In this document: in pieces, positions 1 through 14,640 of the stretch
Numbering within the stretch: the first letter of the stretch is position 1
Layout: every line of letters starts with the position of its first letter
NCBI GenBank assembly: GCA_019426215.1
Contig: CM033408.1
Span: forward strand, 5,087,077-5,151,076
Length of the DNA: 64,000 nt
From: Buddleja alternifolia
Taxonomy: Eukaryota; Streptophyta; Magnoliopsida; Lamiales; Scrophulariaceae
Direction: 5' to 3'
Made by a program: the position numbers and the translations under genes
The notes under the pieces: generated by a model
What the model saw: the letters and a program-made list of their open reading frames with translations, nothing else
The model's database searches: none
Told to the model about the DNA's origin: nothing

Positions 1-3273
<3,273 letters not shown>

Positions 3274-3278
3274 TTTTC

Positions 3279-3284
3279 TTACAT
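3279..3284 (-). promoter_or_regulatory. Start-stop minimal uORF (ATGTAA) before BSK start
   Basis: On the minus strand ATG is followed directly by TAA, five bases before the BSK initiator codon. The upstream ATG has a poor context (T at -3). AUG-stop elements are known to stall ribosomes in some plant leaders, such as the boron-responsive NIP5;1 leader. Whether it acts here depends on the mRNA start including it. Confidence 0.4.
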
Positions 3285-3538
3285 TCACACACCTCACACT
3301 CACTCTGTGTCTTATGCTTCTATACAACAATATATATTTATATGTGTATATATATGTGTTAGCTAAGAAGAAGAAGAAATCTTTTGATGGGTTGTGAGAA
3401 AGAAGGCTAAAGATTTGGTCTTTGATTTAGTTAATCGAAGAAGAAACTGGGTGAGAGTGATGATTAGAGAGTACTACTGAGAGCAGTGAAGGCAGAAGAG
3501 CGTGTGACGAGGGTGTCACATGATACCTCGATGATTGG

Positions 3539-3544
3539 CACGTG
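3539..3544. promoter_or_regulatory. G-box CACGTG upstream of BSK
   Basis: Palindromic CACGTG within GGCACGTGAC, a core bound by plant bHLH and bZIP factors. The position fits a promoter element; activity is inferred only. Confidence 0.4.
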
Positions 3545-3802
3545 ACGAGAGAGAGGGGGGAGTGAGGGAAAATTCCAAGGGGTGAGGTTAAATTCTAAAT
3601 TGTCTATTTTACACTACATATTCAAAATGAATGGGATGATTTTCACATTCATCTACTCTGTGCAAACCACCACAACCCCAAATGTTTGTATGATAAAAAA
3701 TAGATCGAGAGTAATACTCTCGATCCACTATAGAATTATCCGGGGAGAGAGGGAGAGGAAAAAGGCTAAAATGGTTTTGTTGTTTGTGCGTCAAAAATGT
3801 TA

Positions 3803-4314
3803 GGCTCTGTTTGTTTATGTTTTTTAGATGAAATTTTGAAAATTTCTCGGGGAATGCGTATTACATGGATTCGTGTGAGAATTGATGTGATGTGTGTTGT
3901 GTTTGTTTATGTTTTTAAATAGTGGTTGAGATTTGTAAAATATGAATTAAATAATTGAGTTAGTTATTTGTGTAATGATTATGTGAATAAATAAATAATA
4001 GAATAAGATAGATAGATATATAAAGTTAATTTAATATTAATATATTTTGAAATTTGAAATTTGAAATTTGAAATTTGAAATTTATTATTAATATATAGTA
4101 AAAGTAGAAGATTGAATAGAAAAGTAATGATTGGAGAAAATGATGTTGATTGATAAATGTGTGAAATGATTGATATAGTGAGTGATAGGTAGTTATATGG
4201 GGAATTGAAAAAGTTAAGTAGAATTTAAATGAAAATGGTTTGTGTTATGAATTTTTAGAATTTTGTAATTCAGAATATTGAAAATGGAATTTGAAAACAT
4301 AAACAAACAAGGCC
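3803..4314. mobile_element. Tourist-like (PIF/Harbinger) MITE
   Basis: Left end GGCTCTGTTTGTTTATG and right end (reverse complement) GGCCTTGTTTGTTTATG form terminal inverted repeats. The 3-bp duplication TTA flanks the element at 3800-3802 and 4315-4317, the hallmark of Tourist/PIF-Harbinger elements. The interior is AT-rich without coding capacity and includes a short TTTGAAA tandem run near 4049-4082. Two other copies of this end type occur at 11929-13725 and 47736-48184. Confidence 0.75.
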
Positions 4315-4455
4315 TTATATTTTCCCATTTGCATAGCCTGTGTGCTCCCTCGTAAAATTCCATCCTTGGATTGAGTTTAATATTTCGAGAATACATTATG
4401 TGGTTATTTCATGCATACAAGTATGTATGGTACTACATATAATGTAGGAGAGATA

Positions 4456-4474
4456 GGGGTGGGGTGGGGTGGGG
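4456..4474 (+). other. G-quadruplex motif 1
   Basis: Four runs of GGGG separated by single T residues, a strong intramolecular G4 pattern with minimal loops. Confidence 0.6.
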
Positions 4475-4623
4475 TCAAAATTCTATGTCATTCAATGTCT
4501 GACATTATACTTTGTATTTATTTATTTAACACAAATATATGTAAAAACACACATAATATATTTTCATGAGATATAGATATAAAAATTATTGAATTTGGTT
4601 TAGTAGAGAATTTTTGGTTCTCT

Positions 4624-4645
4624 GGGGTGGGGGTGGGGGTGGGGG
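4624..4645 (+). other. G-quadruplex motif 2
   Basis: Four G runs of 4-5 bases separated by single T residues, about 150 bases from motif 1 and on the same strand, within otherwise AT-rich DNA. Confidence 0.6.
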
Positions 4646-5000
4646 AAAAGTATCTAGGATAGTTAACCGATGTAATGATTTGATGTTACTTTGTTAGGGA
4701 ACTAAAGAGACATCAGATATGTTTAGTGAAAATGACTGTCTGGAATAATTACAAGTTTAGGAAATAAAAATTCTTAATAGGTAGGTGAAGGGTTGGTTAA
4801 ATGTGTCTTTTCATTTTACTTTTTAATGGAGTAAGTAAGCCTATGTTTGGACTCGTTTTTCAAGTAATAAGTTTACTTATGATATGGACTTTTCAGTACT
4901 AATATTTCAATATGTACTTTAGAGTGTTCAAGTGAAAGTACCATCATGACAAAAGCATTCTTTACTTTGCTACTTATAAGATGCAAATATGGATAAGTTA
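4646..5000. other. AT-rich spacer without recognisable features
   Basis: No open frame, inverted repeat or known motif was recognised between the G-rich motif and the first Mutator-type element. Confidence 0.5.
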
Positions 5001-5009
5001 TAATAGCTA

Positions 5010-6382
5010 GGGCAAATTACACTTTGGGTTTCGGTCCAATTTTGACCTTTGAATCCTTCAATAAGGGGTCATTTACTAAATTAACCTCCCTATTAGGGAT
5101 TCAAGGGTGGAAATTGAACCGAGACCAATGGTTTCGGTCCGACTTAAAATTTCACCACTTTGTACCCTGAATTATTCATTTTAAATCATTTAGATCCCTA
5201 AATTATAAATGTGACAAAATAGTCCTTAAATTTTCAAACGTAACAAAATGGTCCCTCGATTTGATAGACGTTTGGCTTGTCATGATATGCTGCTGACTTG
5301 CAATGGGTTTGACCATTGCAATGTGGCAATTGAAAACATTTACCAATTATGTCATCACTTGCTTTCTATAAAATGAATATTTTATGTGCTTATAATTTTG
5401 CTACTTTTAAACCATTTTGGCACCATTGACTACTAACTTTTGTGCTAAAAATAATACATCAATTTTTTCACTAATTTGTTTTAGGAAAATTATTTGATCA
5501 ATTCTTAAGTTAATAAATGAAGGGTAATAAAAACTACTTGATCAGTTATAAGTTACCCTTTATCTTTTAATTCAAAAATTGATCAAGTAAATTTTTTATA
5601 TGAATCTTTTTTCTAATTTTTTAAATTAATAGATCGTATAATACAAATTTTATTTTTGAATATTAAGTACTTGAAACATTTTAATATAATTTATTTTTAT
5701 TTTAATATGATAAGTATTTAAAATGCATTTTTTTAAAATTTTAAGAAGATTAAAAGTTTTGAATGTAAAGTTAAAATCATAATTAGTATTAATTATCGAT
5801 ATAAATATCTACATAAATCAATTTCTAAATAGAACTACAATTGATAATTTTTTGCTCTAGAAGATTAAGGACAGTAAAATTTATAAATTTATTAACCTTA
5901 AATATTGGATTTTTTGGAAAAAAAAGTTGGTGAAATGAGTTTTTAGGATTGAAAAATATTTTCATGAATTTTTTTGTCTACAATTTAGTTTGAGGTGGTT
6001 TTAGTAAATTTTCCTTAAGAAATTAGTAGGTAACTAGTGTACTATTTTTTGCACAAAAGTCAATATAAAATGGTAACCAAATATTGGTTAAAAAAAGCAA
6101 AATTATAAGTACACAAAAGACTCATTTTATTGAAAGTAAGCGTGAGCAAAATTGACTAAGTTTTTCAATGGTCACATTGCAATGGTCAAACCCTGTGCGA
6201 TGTCAGCAACATGTAACGCCAAACAAGCGTCAATCAAGTCAGAGGATTATTTTGTTACATTTAATAGTTCAGGGACCATTTTGTCACGTCTAATAGTTCA
6301 AGGACCATTTTGTCACGTTTAATAGTCCAGGGACCTAAATGGTACAAAATGGATAGTTCAAGGTACAAAGTGTATTTTGCCC
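5010..6382. mobile_element. Long-TIR Mutator-type element A (non-autonomous)
   Basis: It begins GGGCAAATTACACTTTG and ends with the complement of GGGCAAAATACACTTTG. The arms extend for over 200 bases and contain repeated words such as GACAAAATGGTCCCT. A perfect 9-bp duplication TAATAGCTA lies at 5001-5009 and 6383-6391, supporting a Mutator-like transposition event. The left arm appears interrupted around 5027-5155 by a small palindromic insert with ends like GGTTTCGGTCC, flanked by CACTTTG words. The interior has no transposase. Confidence 0.78.
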
Positions 6383-6394
6383 TAATAGCTATAA

Positions 6395-7516
6395 GAGAAA
6401 ATTTCAGTTTTGGTCCCTCAGTTATACATCGAACTCGATTTGGCTCCCCCATTTACACCACTCATCAAATTTAATCCCTAAACTACTATATTTTCATCAA
6501 ATGTGGTCCCTCCATCTAATTTAATGTCAAATTAGTAACTGTTGGGGTTAATTAAAATGTCAAAAATTATATTTTGCCCCCCCAAAAGCACAACTTCTGA
6601 CATTTTCCATCCAAAAAAAAATAATTGGTAAATTTTACCATTTAATTGTAATTTTATTCACAAATTTCAATACAATCCACTTCTCATCCATATCTTTGGG
6701 TTTACTAAAGAATGCAAAAAATAAGATGTTAGGGAGAAAGAAAAAGGCTTTGGTAATTATATTTAGTTGATGATCCGCATTTCAAATTGTATATAACTAC
6801 TGTTAAATCGAGGCAAGAAAAAAGAAATTTGTTGATAAGAATATTTGCTAATTTATTGCACGATTTGTAACTACCTCTCAGTTTTCAAATCCTTCTAATT
6901 TCTCCCACATACCCACATAATATCATGTTTGTTTCTAGTGCCGCTGCAAACAAATGGTTTATCTTCAACTTTTTCTACTCCTTTTACAAATCGTGAATAA
7001 AGTAACAAGATAGATGTTAACAAATTTGTCCCCACTTTCACTCTAAAATCGTATTTTGTTTGTATATATTTTATTAGTCTTTTCTACTTTTTTTTAGTTT
7101 TTGTTATTTATTCTATCTATTGTTGTTGTTTTGTTAGCAAAGTCTATTTATATTGATTAAATGGGTTTTGAGAAGTGTATCTAATCAAAATTACCATTAA
7201 AAAGAGACAAAAAACTAACACAGAGTAATGGTGAATTGCTAATTCTATCTTCAACTTTGAAGAATTATATTAAAGAAAGAAATTTGTTAGTTATTTTTTT
7301 TTTAGGTGGAAATTATCAATTTTTTTTTGGGTGCAAAATGTAAATTTTGACATTATCATCAACCCCAACAATTACTAATTTAACGGAAAATTAGACGAAG
7401 GGACCACATTTGATGAAAATGTGATAGTTTAAGGACTACATTTGATGAGCGGTATAACTGGGCGAACAAAATTGGATTCGGCGTATAACCGAGGGAGCAA
7501 AATTGAAAACTTTTCC
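6395..7516. mobile_element. Long-TIR Mutator-type element B (non-autonomous)
   Basis: The left arm starts GAGAAAATTTCAGTTTTG and the right arm, reverse-complemented, GGAAAAGTTTTCAATTTTG. Both continue through CTCCCTCRGTTATAC-like sequence for more than 150 bases. Flanking 9-mers TAGCTATAA (6386-6394) and AAGCTATAA (7517-7525) match at 8 of 9 positions. The left duplication overlaps the right duplication of element A. No coding capacity was seen. Confidence 0.7.
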
Positions 7517-7525
7517 AAGCTATAA

Positions 7526-8198
7526 TTAAAATTTTGATAACCCGTCATTTGGTTCACTAAATAGTTTGAATCTGACCAGCCTCGATCCTTCAGTTTGAAA
7601 AGAAAACTGTGTGGTTTCGATTTGATATTTTGTAAACCACATGTTGAATCGTGTTGATTTTTGTTAAAGTGTTCGAGCTCGGCTACATACACCCCTAGTG
7701 ATTTGTTTACATTTCAGCAGTTTGGTTGACCCATTCCCCTCATGGATATTCATGTTTAGTTTCACCCTCCTTGTTTGATTTGTGTGATAGCATATGGATA
7801 TACGATCACGAAAATTCAATTTCACCTTCATGCGTTACATTGAATTACAAGGGTGCCCTCAAATTAAATATCTATATCTCGTGTATTTTTTGCTCAACTA
7901 GATGGCTTGGATATGAAACAAAGTTGATTCATGAGTGTATGACATGAAATGACATGTTCGAATTTCAGATCTGGTAAGTCTCTTAATCACACATTTAATC
8001 CAAATTGTTCACGCGCTGCCTAATGCTGAGTTCCAGAATCCCAAATCCAATTAGTTACCATATCGGACCTGAAATGTACCACGAGCCACGCAATTACAAG
8101 AAAACATGATAATGGACTGAATTAACCGTCTAATCAAACCTCAATTAAGGAAGCAAACAGAGTCCGTAAGAACTAGATTGAATAAATTATTAGTCTAA
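7526..8198. other. Intergenic spacer, nothing recognised
   Basis: Short open frames here have no recognisable domain and no splice context. No repeat boundary was identified apart from the Helitron end at the right side. Confidence 0.4.
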
Positions 8199-8231
8199 CT
8201 AGATATTGTAACCCCGTGCCAAGGCACAGGA
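8199..8231 (-). mobile_element. Helitron 3' terminus
   Basis: Read on the minus strand, a GC-rich hairpin (CCTGTGCC / GGCACGGG, 8212-8230) is followed by about nine bases and then CTAG (8202-8199), with T as the next base. A subterminal hairpin plus CTRR end inserted before T is the standard Helitron 3' signature. The body should extend rightward from here, but no 5' TC end could be placed, so the length is unknown. Confidence 0.6.
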
Positions 8232-11200
8232 TATTGAATATGTAAAAAAAAAAAATTAAAAATATCTGTCAATGCATAATTTGTTTATTTATAATCTATA
8301 AAAAAAGTAGTACATTATTGCTAAATTTAATAAAGAAAATATTGAAAGACAATATGAGAGGTAACAATCATCATTAATAAAAAGAATTTACTCAATTTTG
8401 TTCATTGAAAAATTTAACAAAATTAGGAAAAAGAAAAAAATAAAAGAAATTTTGGTAAATTGGAATTAAATAATTATGATGAAGAGGAATTTATAATAAT
8501 TATATTGAATATTAATAAAAATCATCAATTACTATGTTGAAGAAATTCAAAATATATTGTCATATATATATATATATATATATCGAGATGCATGCATGGG
8601 TGAACATTGACAAAGAAAAAAACCTACACATGTATTTATCATGTAAATTGAAAGAGAAAAACTTCTAAATTGGAAAAATAAATGAAAGAGATTACCAATT
8701 ACCAATTAACAATTACATAATTTATTCTGTTTTTGACATTTCCTAAGTTTATAAAATTGATACTTAATCCGGCAAAAAACCTCTAAACATTTGAATTAGA
8801 AAATAAATAACAAAAAAAAAAAAAAAGTAAACCCATGTGGACGCTCTCATTTCTTCAAAAATGGTCACCGTTACAACATCTTTCACATTTTATTTTTATT
8901 CCCGAGCACGTAACAGTAAAATTTTCTACTACATCAGCAAATACAAAGAAATGAATAGACATTAGTACATTGCATTAATAACAAAAGAAATTACATGCAA
9001 AGAAAGGTACATAAATAAATATTTAATGCTTTTTAGCCATTAAGATAGGAACATAAAACTTACTTGAATTAGTAATGCCACAATAGAGATACTATGAGTC
9101 GATGACTAACTAATATATTCTGGATAAGATTATGATTATTATTTAAAATAAAAATAATTCTTCAATCGTAATAATGACCAGAATGATTGCGCAATAAAAC
9201 ACCAAAACCTGAAACAACATGCCAAAAATGACATGAAATGCAAACTTAATAATTGTAATGTGGTTAAGACAAAAAAGGAAAAAAGGAAAATATGACACTT
9301 GATTAGCCTCAAAAGTGCAGTAAATCACAATTTTTGGGAACATGGCGATGATAAAAAATGCATTTTTTTTTGGTTTCAGATAAAAAATGCATTGAGAAAC
9401 ACATTATAAAGATAAAAACTGTGCCATAGTCTAATATGTCTCAAATTTAAAGACAAATTCTTTTGATGTGATAAATTTTTTGACATATTGTGATTTGGTA
9501 GATGTAGAGCCATTTATCAAATTTCGTAAAAAGAAACGAAGAATTTAGAAAATATGAAACAACGTATACATACTTAGGGAAGGAAATATTTATTGAGAAA
9601 ATGTAAATATATAAGAATATATAGGTTAAAAGATAAAACTATAAATATAGAGAACAATTAATCCCAGCCACACATTAAACAATCAAATATGCATTCTGAG
9701 GATATAAAAATATGAAATAATTGAAAAGGAGAGAAAAAAGTGAGGAAAAAACAATGTACAAACTATGTAATTATAGTAACTTGTAGAATATCTTCAAATA
9801 AAGAAGAAAGATGAAACGATTCGACAGTAAAAACATGGTAACTTGAACATGAAAAGAAAAAAAAAGTACAATCATAAAAAAAATTAAAAAGAAAATGTCA
9901 GTTTCATCAAATGGATTCACTTTTTTGATTTTAACATGTAACATCAATCAAAATATGTTAAGATTTAACACATGCAAGAATAAAAACTAAATTAAAAACT
10001 TCTTCATTCCAACTGGTAGAATTAAAAGTGAAGTAATAAAAAGAAAGATAAAAAATGAGGCAAAAATATCTTATAACATCTCAAATAAATGTCTTATATA
10101 TTTCGAAAACTGCAAATCTAAGAACATTGCATAATATGTAAATGTCAATAATGATATAACCAAAAAACTTTTACACAACTAAAAAAGAAGAAAATATTTT
10201 TTACACAACTAAAAAAGAAGAATGTATTAAAAGAATGTAAGTATATATTAACGTAGATAAACTTGGCAAATGTTGCACAAAAAAATATAGATCAATAAAA
10301 AACGAAATTATGATGAAAAGTATAAATTAATTAATCAAAGTAAATAATTTAGGAAACACAAATGAAAAGAACTTACATCGTGGTAGCAAGCCGAATTTAC
10401 AAAAGTGAAGTGACAGAGGAGAAAAAAAAAAAAGCAAAGATGAAGGGGATGATAATGGAGAAGAAAAATATACATTAATTGGTACACATGTAAAACATGA
10501 GCAAATCAAGATTTGATGGATACATACGCATCATAGGAAGTGTTGTTTAATTTTTTTTCCTCATGGATCCATTCGCCTATAGGAAGTGTTCTTGCAAAAG
10601 CTTCTTCTTTCGCCATTATCAGCAACCATCAAATTCAATTAACTAGCTAGTATAATTAAGATTAATTCCTAAGTCATAAGTGGGTCCAACTATTCGGATC
10701 TTAATGGAGTAAAAATAGGGATTTTCTTAGTTGTGTGATAATATCAAAACAAATTTACCAAGGATATAGTGGTGATTAGTCTCAAAATTTGAAATGATCG
10801 AAATTTGGGCTTAAACATGGTTTTGTATTTTTAATGAATTTATTTCACAATTAACAACATTAACAACCAATGAGATTTTAAAATTTGAATTTTTGATTAA
10901 ATAAAAAAATCAATTAGTTATTAACTTTATTCGAAAAGATATGAAGTTGTTAAGATTGATAATTATATTTATTTAAATTTAATATGTATATATATTTATT
11001 CAATTTTGCTTACATGGCAAAATTGAACTCAATTAGGTCATCCACATGTGCGCTTATTTGGATGGCCTCAAAGGTAGTAATTTTTTTTTGAAGAAAAATC
11101 GATCTTATATATCATTCAATCGAAGGTTTACAACGCTTGGAACAATACAATTCATATCGACTCAAACGATGTAGTAAGAACATCTGAAACACCAACTATC

Positions 11201-11928
11201 AAGTTTTTTAATATAACAAATCTTAAGAACTCACAAACGAACACAAGAAAATTCTTGTGCAACTCCTATTAAAGGAAAAATGAAACTCTCATTCGAGAGA
11301 GAAAGCAAACTCTCATACGAGAGAGAAAATAACATACTAAACAAAATATTTAAAAAAAAGTTGTAATTTATTATATATAGATAATTCGGAGACATCAATT
11401 GCAATACAATTTCAATTGTTGATGTGGTATGATCCACGTACAGTTCACCATAATGACATAAAATAAATTGTGTTGTTATCACAAGATGGAGTATCTAACT
11501 CTAGCAAGAATCATACATAACAAACTTAAAATTCGATGAGGCTGTAAATGATAATAAATTCTAGCTAACATATTAGATTATGAGTTACGCGGTTGAGCAA
11601 ATTTATCATCCCAAGAAAGTATTCTTAGATTGGTCAGAGTAGAAGAAACTCGGTTTATTTCATGTCACCAAAGTGGGTGGTACCCAAATGTATTTAACAA
11701 CCATTGGATGTAAGTATTAAACTTGATACAATAAATTAGGTCATCGTGGAAAACATTATCGCTCAATTTTATTCAACCTAATTTGAATCCCAACTTAAGA
11801 GTGTAGGCTGTAGGGTGGTTGAGATTTTAATTGAACCGTAAGAAAAATGACCTTTCTCTATTAGATGGTTTTTTGAGGTTCCATTTGGATAGAGTGACTT
11901 TGCATGAAAAGGATGTCTGGTACTTTTA
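8232..11928. other. AT-rich gene-free stretch, possible Helitron body
   Basis: There is no convincing coding region. Visible items are an AT microsatellite at 8566-8583, a near-perfect short direct duplication at about 10170-10221 (word TTTTACACAACTAAAAAAG twice), and a duplicated CTCTCATNCGAGAGAGAAA word near 11287-11325. Part of it is probably the Helitron that ends at 8199. Confidence 0.35.
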
Positions 11929-12160
11929 GGTCTTGTTTGTTTATGCTTTTAGATCCCATTTTCTAGATTTTGGATCGTGCCATTTTAAAAATCAACATTA
12001 CAAATTATTTTTACTGAAATACATCCTTTTCAAATTCACTTTCTCATACCTCTATATAATTACATATCAATCACTGCATTCATTATTTTACACAATTATC
12101 AATCAAAATCTACTTCCAATCATTATTTCATACTTTACAATATTTAATATATATATATAT

Positions 12161-13474
12161 AGGCAAACTTCTAATTTTAGTCCCATAGGATTTCGTGATT
12201 CTAGTTTTAGTCCCACAGTTTACGGAATTCTAAAAATGGTCCCAAAATATTTCACTTTTTCCAAACTTGGTCCCAATTTAACCTAAAATTAGTCCCACAA
12301 GATTTTTTTCTGTTAATTTTGCACAAAATCTGATTAGCTAATTTTGAATACAAGACTAATTTGTTCTAGATATCTCCTAATTATGTACAATATATGTGTA
12401 GATAGCCCTCTGTGTCTAGTTTTATGGGAAGAAAACGGTTCATGAATCCGAGCTTTCTACAATGCGTTATGAATTTTCTCGTAAAGACGCACACAATTGT
12501 CTGCTCAGCCGACAGTTTTTTAGCTAATTTTGAATACAAAAATACTTTGTTCTAGACGTCTCATGATTATGTGCAATATATTTGTGGATGTCTATATGTG
12601 TCTAGTTTCATGATAAGAAAACGGTTCATGAATCCGAGCTTTCTACAATGCGTTATGAATTTTCTCGTGAAGATGCGCACAACTGTCTGCTCAGCCGACA
12701 GTTTTTTAGCTAATTTTGAATACAAAATTGCTTTGTTATAGACGTCTTCTGATTATGTGCAATATATATTTGGATATCCCTATGTGTCTAGTTTCATGGG
12801 AAGAAAACGGTTCATGAATCCGAGCTTTCTACAATGCGTTATGAATTTTCTCGTGAAGACGCGCACAGTGCCAACAGTTTTTTTTATCTAATTTTGAATA
12901 CAAAAATGCTTTGTTATAGACGTCTCCTGATTATGTTCAATATATATGTGGATATCCCTATGTGTCTAGTTTCATGAGAAGAAAATGGTTCATGAATCCG
13001 AGCTTTCTACAATGCGTTATGAATTTTCTCGTGAAGACGCGCACAGCTGTCTGCTCAGCCGACAGTTTTTTAGCTAATTTTGAATACAAAACTGCTTTGT
13101 TCTAGATGTCTTATGATTATGTGCAATATATGTGTGGATAGCCCTATGTGTATAGTTTTATGGAAAGAAAATTGTTTATGAATCCGAGCTTTCTACAATG
13201 AGTTATGAATTTTCTCGTGAAGACGCGCACAGTTGTCTGCACAGACTATGGGACTAAAACTAGAATCACGAGATCCTATGGGACTAAAACTAGAATCACG
13301 AGATCCTATGGGACTACAATTAACGGAAAAAATCATGTGGGACTAATTTTGGGTTAAATTGGGACCAAGTTTGGAAAAAGTGAAATATTTTGGGACTATT
13401 TTTAGAATTTTGTAAACTATGAGACTAAAACTAGAATCACGAGATCTTATGAGACTAAAACTAGAATTTTGCCT
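12161..13474. mobile_element. Long-TIR element with 186-bp internal tandem array (copy 1)
   Basis: The ends are AGGCAAACTTCTAATTTTAG and the complement of AGGCAAAATTCTAGTTTTAG. The arms extend about 170 bases with repeated words such as GGGACTAAAACTAGAATCACG and GGTCCCAATTTAACC. Flanks are ATATATAT-type, so the 9-bp duplication is ambiguous. The core is a tandem array (12335-13245). It inserted into the Tourist-like element and is therefore younger than it. Confidence 0.7.
12335..13245. repeat. 186-bp tandem repeat array, five copies
   Basis: Units begin TAGCTAATTTTGAATACAA at 12335, 12521, 12707, 12885 (TATCTA variant) and 13071, so spacing is 186, 186, 178 and 186 bases. Each unit carries GGTTCATGAATCCGAGCTTT and GAATTTTCTCGTGAAGACGC. 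The same unit, with the same period, fills the element at 34325-35819. Confidence 0.85.
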
Positions 13475-13725
13475 ATATATATTATTTACTTATTCACATA
13501 ATCCTTATATAAATAACAAACTCAATCATTTAATACATCATACATCAATCTATCATTATTGATTTGACACATTTTACAAATTTCAACTATTTTTTAAAAA
13601 TATACACAAATACAATACACTTCACATCATTTTCACACGTATATCAATTTTACATGTATATTCAAAGTACGCATTTCTAGAGAAATTTTTAGAATTTTAA
13701 CTAAAAAACATAAACGAACAAAACC

Positions 13726-14200
13726 TTGACCTTTAGGGCTGTTTACATATGGCTATTCGCCTTATAATTTCCAAACCTCTGGTCTGGCCATTGGACCCGA
13801 TTCTTTGACCCGACGTATCTCGGGTTAGACGAGCCCAGGATGACTTGGATCGGGTCCGGTGCACATACTTTTAGAGTATCGGATCTCGGCCTGCGCCTTG
13901 GTCACCAAAGACTCCATGTATTGGTAAATCAAACATTTAAGTCCAGAAGCCCGTTTAACATGGGCTTCCAAACACATCAAAACTTGGGCTTAAGCCCAAA
14001 TACCAGGCCCATAACAGAAGGCCCAATTCTAGAATCTTCAAACACCGAATCTTCATTCTTCAACCCCCACAAGAAGATTCCGATAAAAACAGAATCTCAC
14101 GTGCAGCCCACGTGACAACTGCCATATTCATGGAATTTTCTGATCTACCAACAGCAAGTCACTTAGTCAGCAAACCTAATTTTATCTACCCCCCCCCCCC
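13726..14200. promoter_or_regulatory. Intergenic region, possible promoter of the unidentified gene
   Basis: Less AT-rich than its surroundings. A CACGTG G-box occurs at 14109-14114. It lies upstream of the pyrimidine-rich stretch near 14250-14330 that could be a leader of the plus-strand gene ending at 18840. A C10-A9 run sits at about 14191-14209. Promoter function is inference. Confidence 0.25.
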
Positions 14201-14640
14201 AAAAAAAAACGCAACAAACCCGAAAACAGAAAGATCAAAGTTCCTAATTCGATCAAAGGGGTATTTTTTATTTTTCCTTTTTTTGCTCTCTCTATTTTTT
14301 GTGTAATTTCAGTTTTTAATTGATTACATAGAATTTAAAGTGTTAAATCTATCCGATATTCGATTTTCTTTTGATTGTGTCATGGGTTTTTATTGTTTGA
14401 CTTGGGTTGGACTGGATCTTGTTCTAGCTCTGGAGATTAGTAATTAGCTGATTATGATGGTGATTATGATCATGGTCTGAAAGTGTTTACTTTTTATGTC
14501 TTGAAAAGTTAGGATTTCCGTTGTGTGTTGATTCGAATCGAGTCGAACAATTGTTTGATTCATTATCGATCTTTAGAATTTGTGTTTGACCTTGGTTTGA
14601 TTGTTAATCGAGATCAGCTGAAACGAGCTTTAATCGAGAC

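Larger units (their letters stand above)
3274..3600 (-). promoter_or_regulatory. BSK 5' leader and proximal promoter
   Basis: This is the region immediately upstream of the BSK start on the minus strand. The presumed leader is rich in CT and TTC words (around 3365-3380). A CACGTG G-box lies at 3539-3544, about 270 bases before the start codon. The transcription start is not determined. The main start has context AAAAATGG, favourable with A at -3 and G at +4. Confidence 0.5.
11929..13725. mobile_element. Tourist-like element carrying a nested TIR element
   Basis: The left end GGTCTTGTTTGTTTATG follows TTA. The right end, reverse-complemented, is GGTTTTGTTCGTTTATG and is followed by TTG, a probably mutated TTA duplication. 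The ends match the Tourist-like element at 3803-4314. The original element is split by the 1.3-kb insertion at 12161-13474. Confidence 0.6.

Noticed and set aside
11933..12286. 117-codon plus-strand frame
   Set aside because: Lies across the Tourist-like element and the arm of the nested element; composition is repeat DNA, with no domain.
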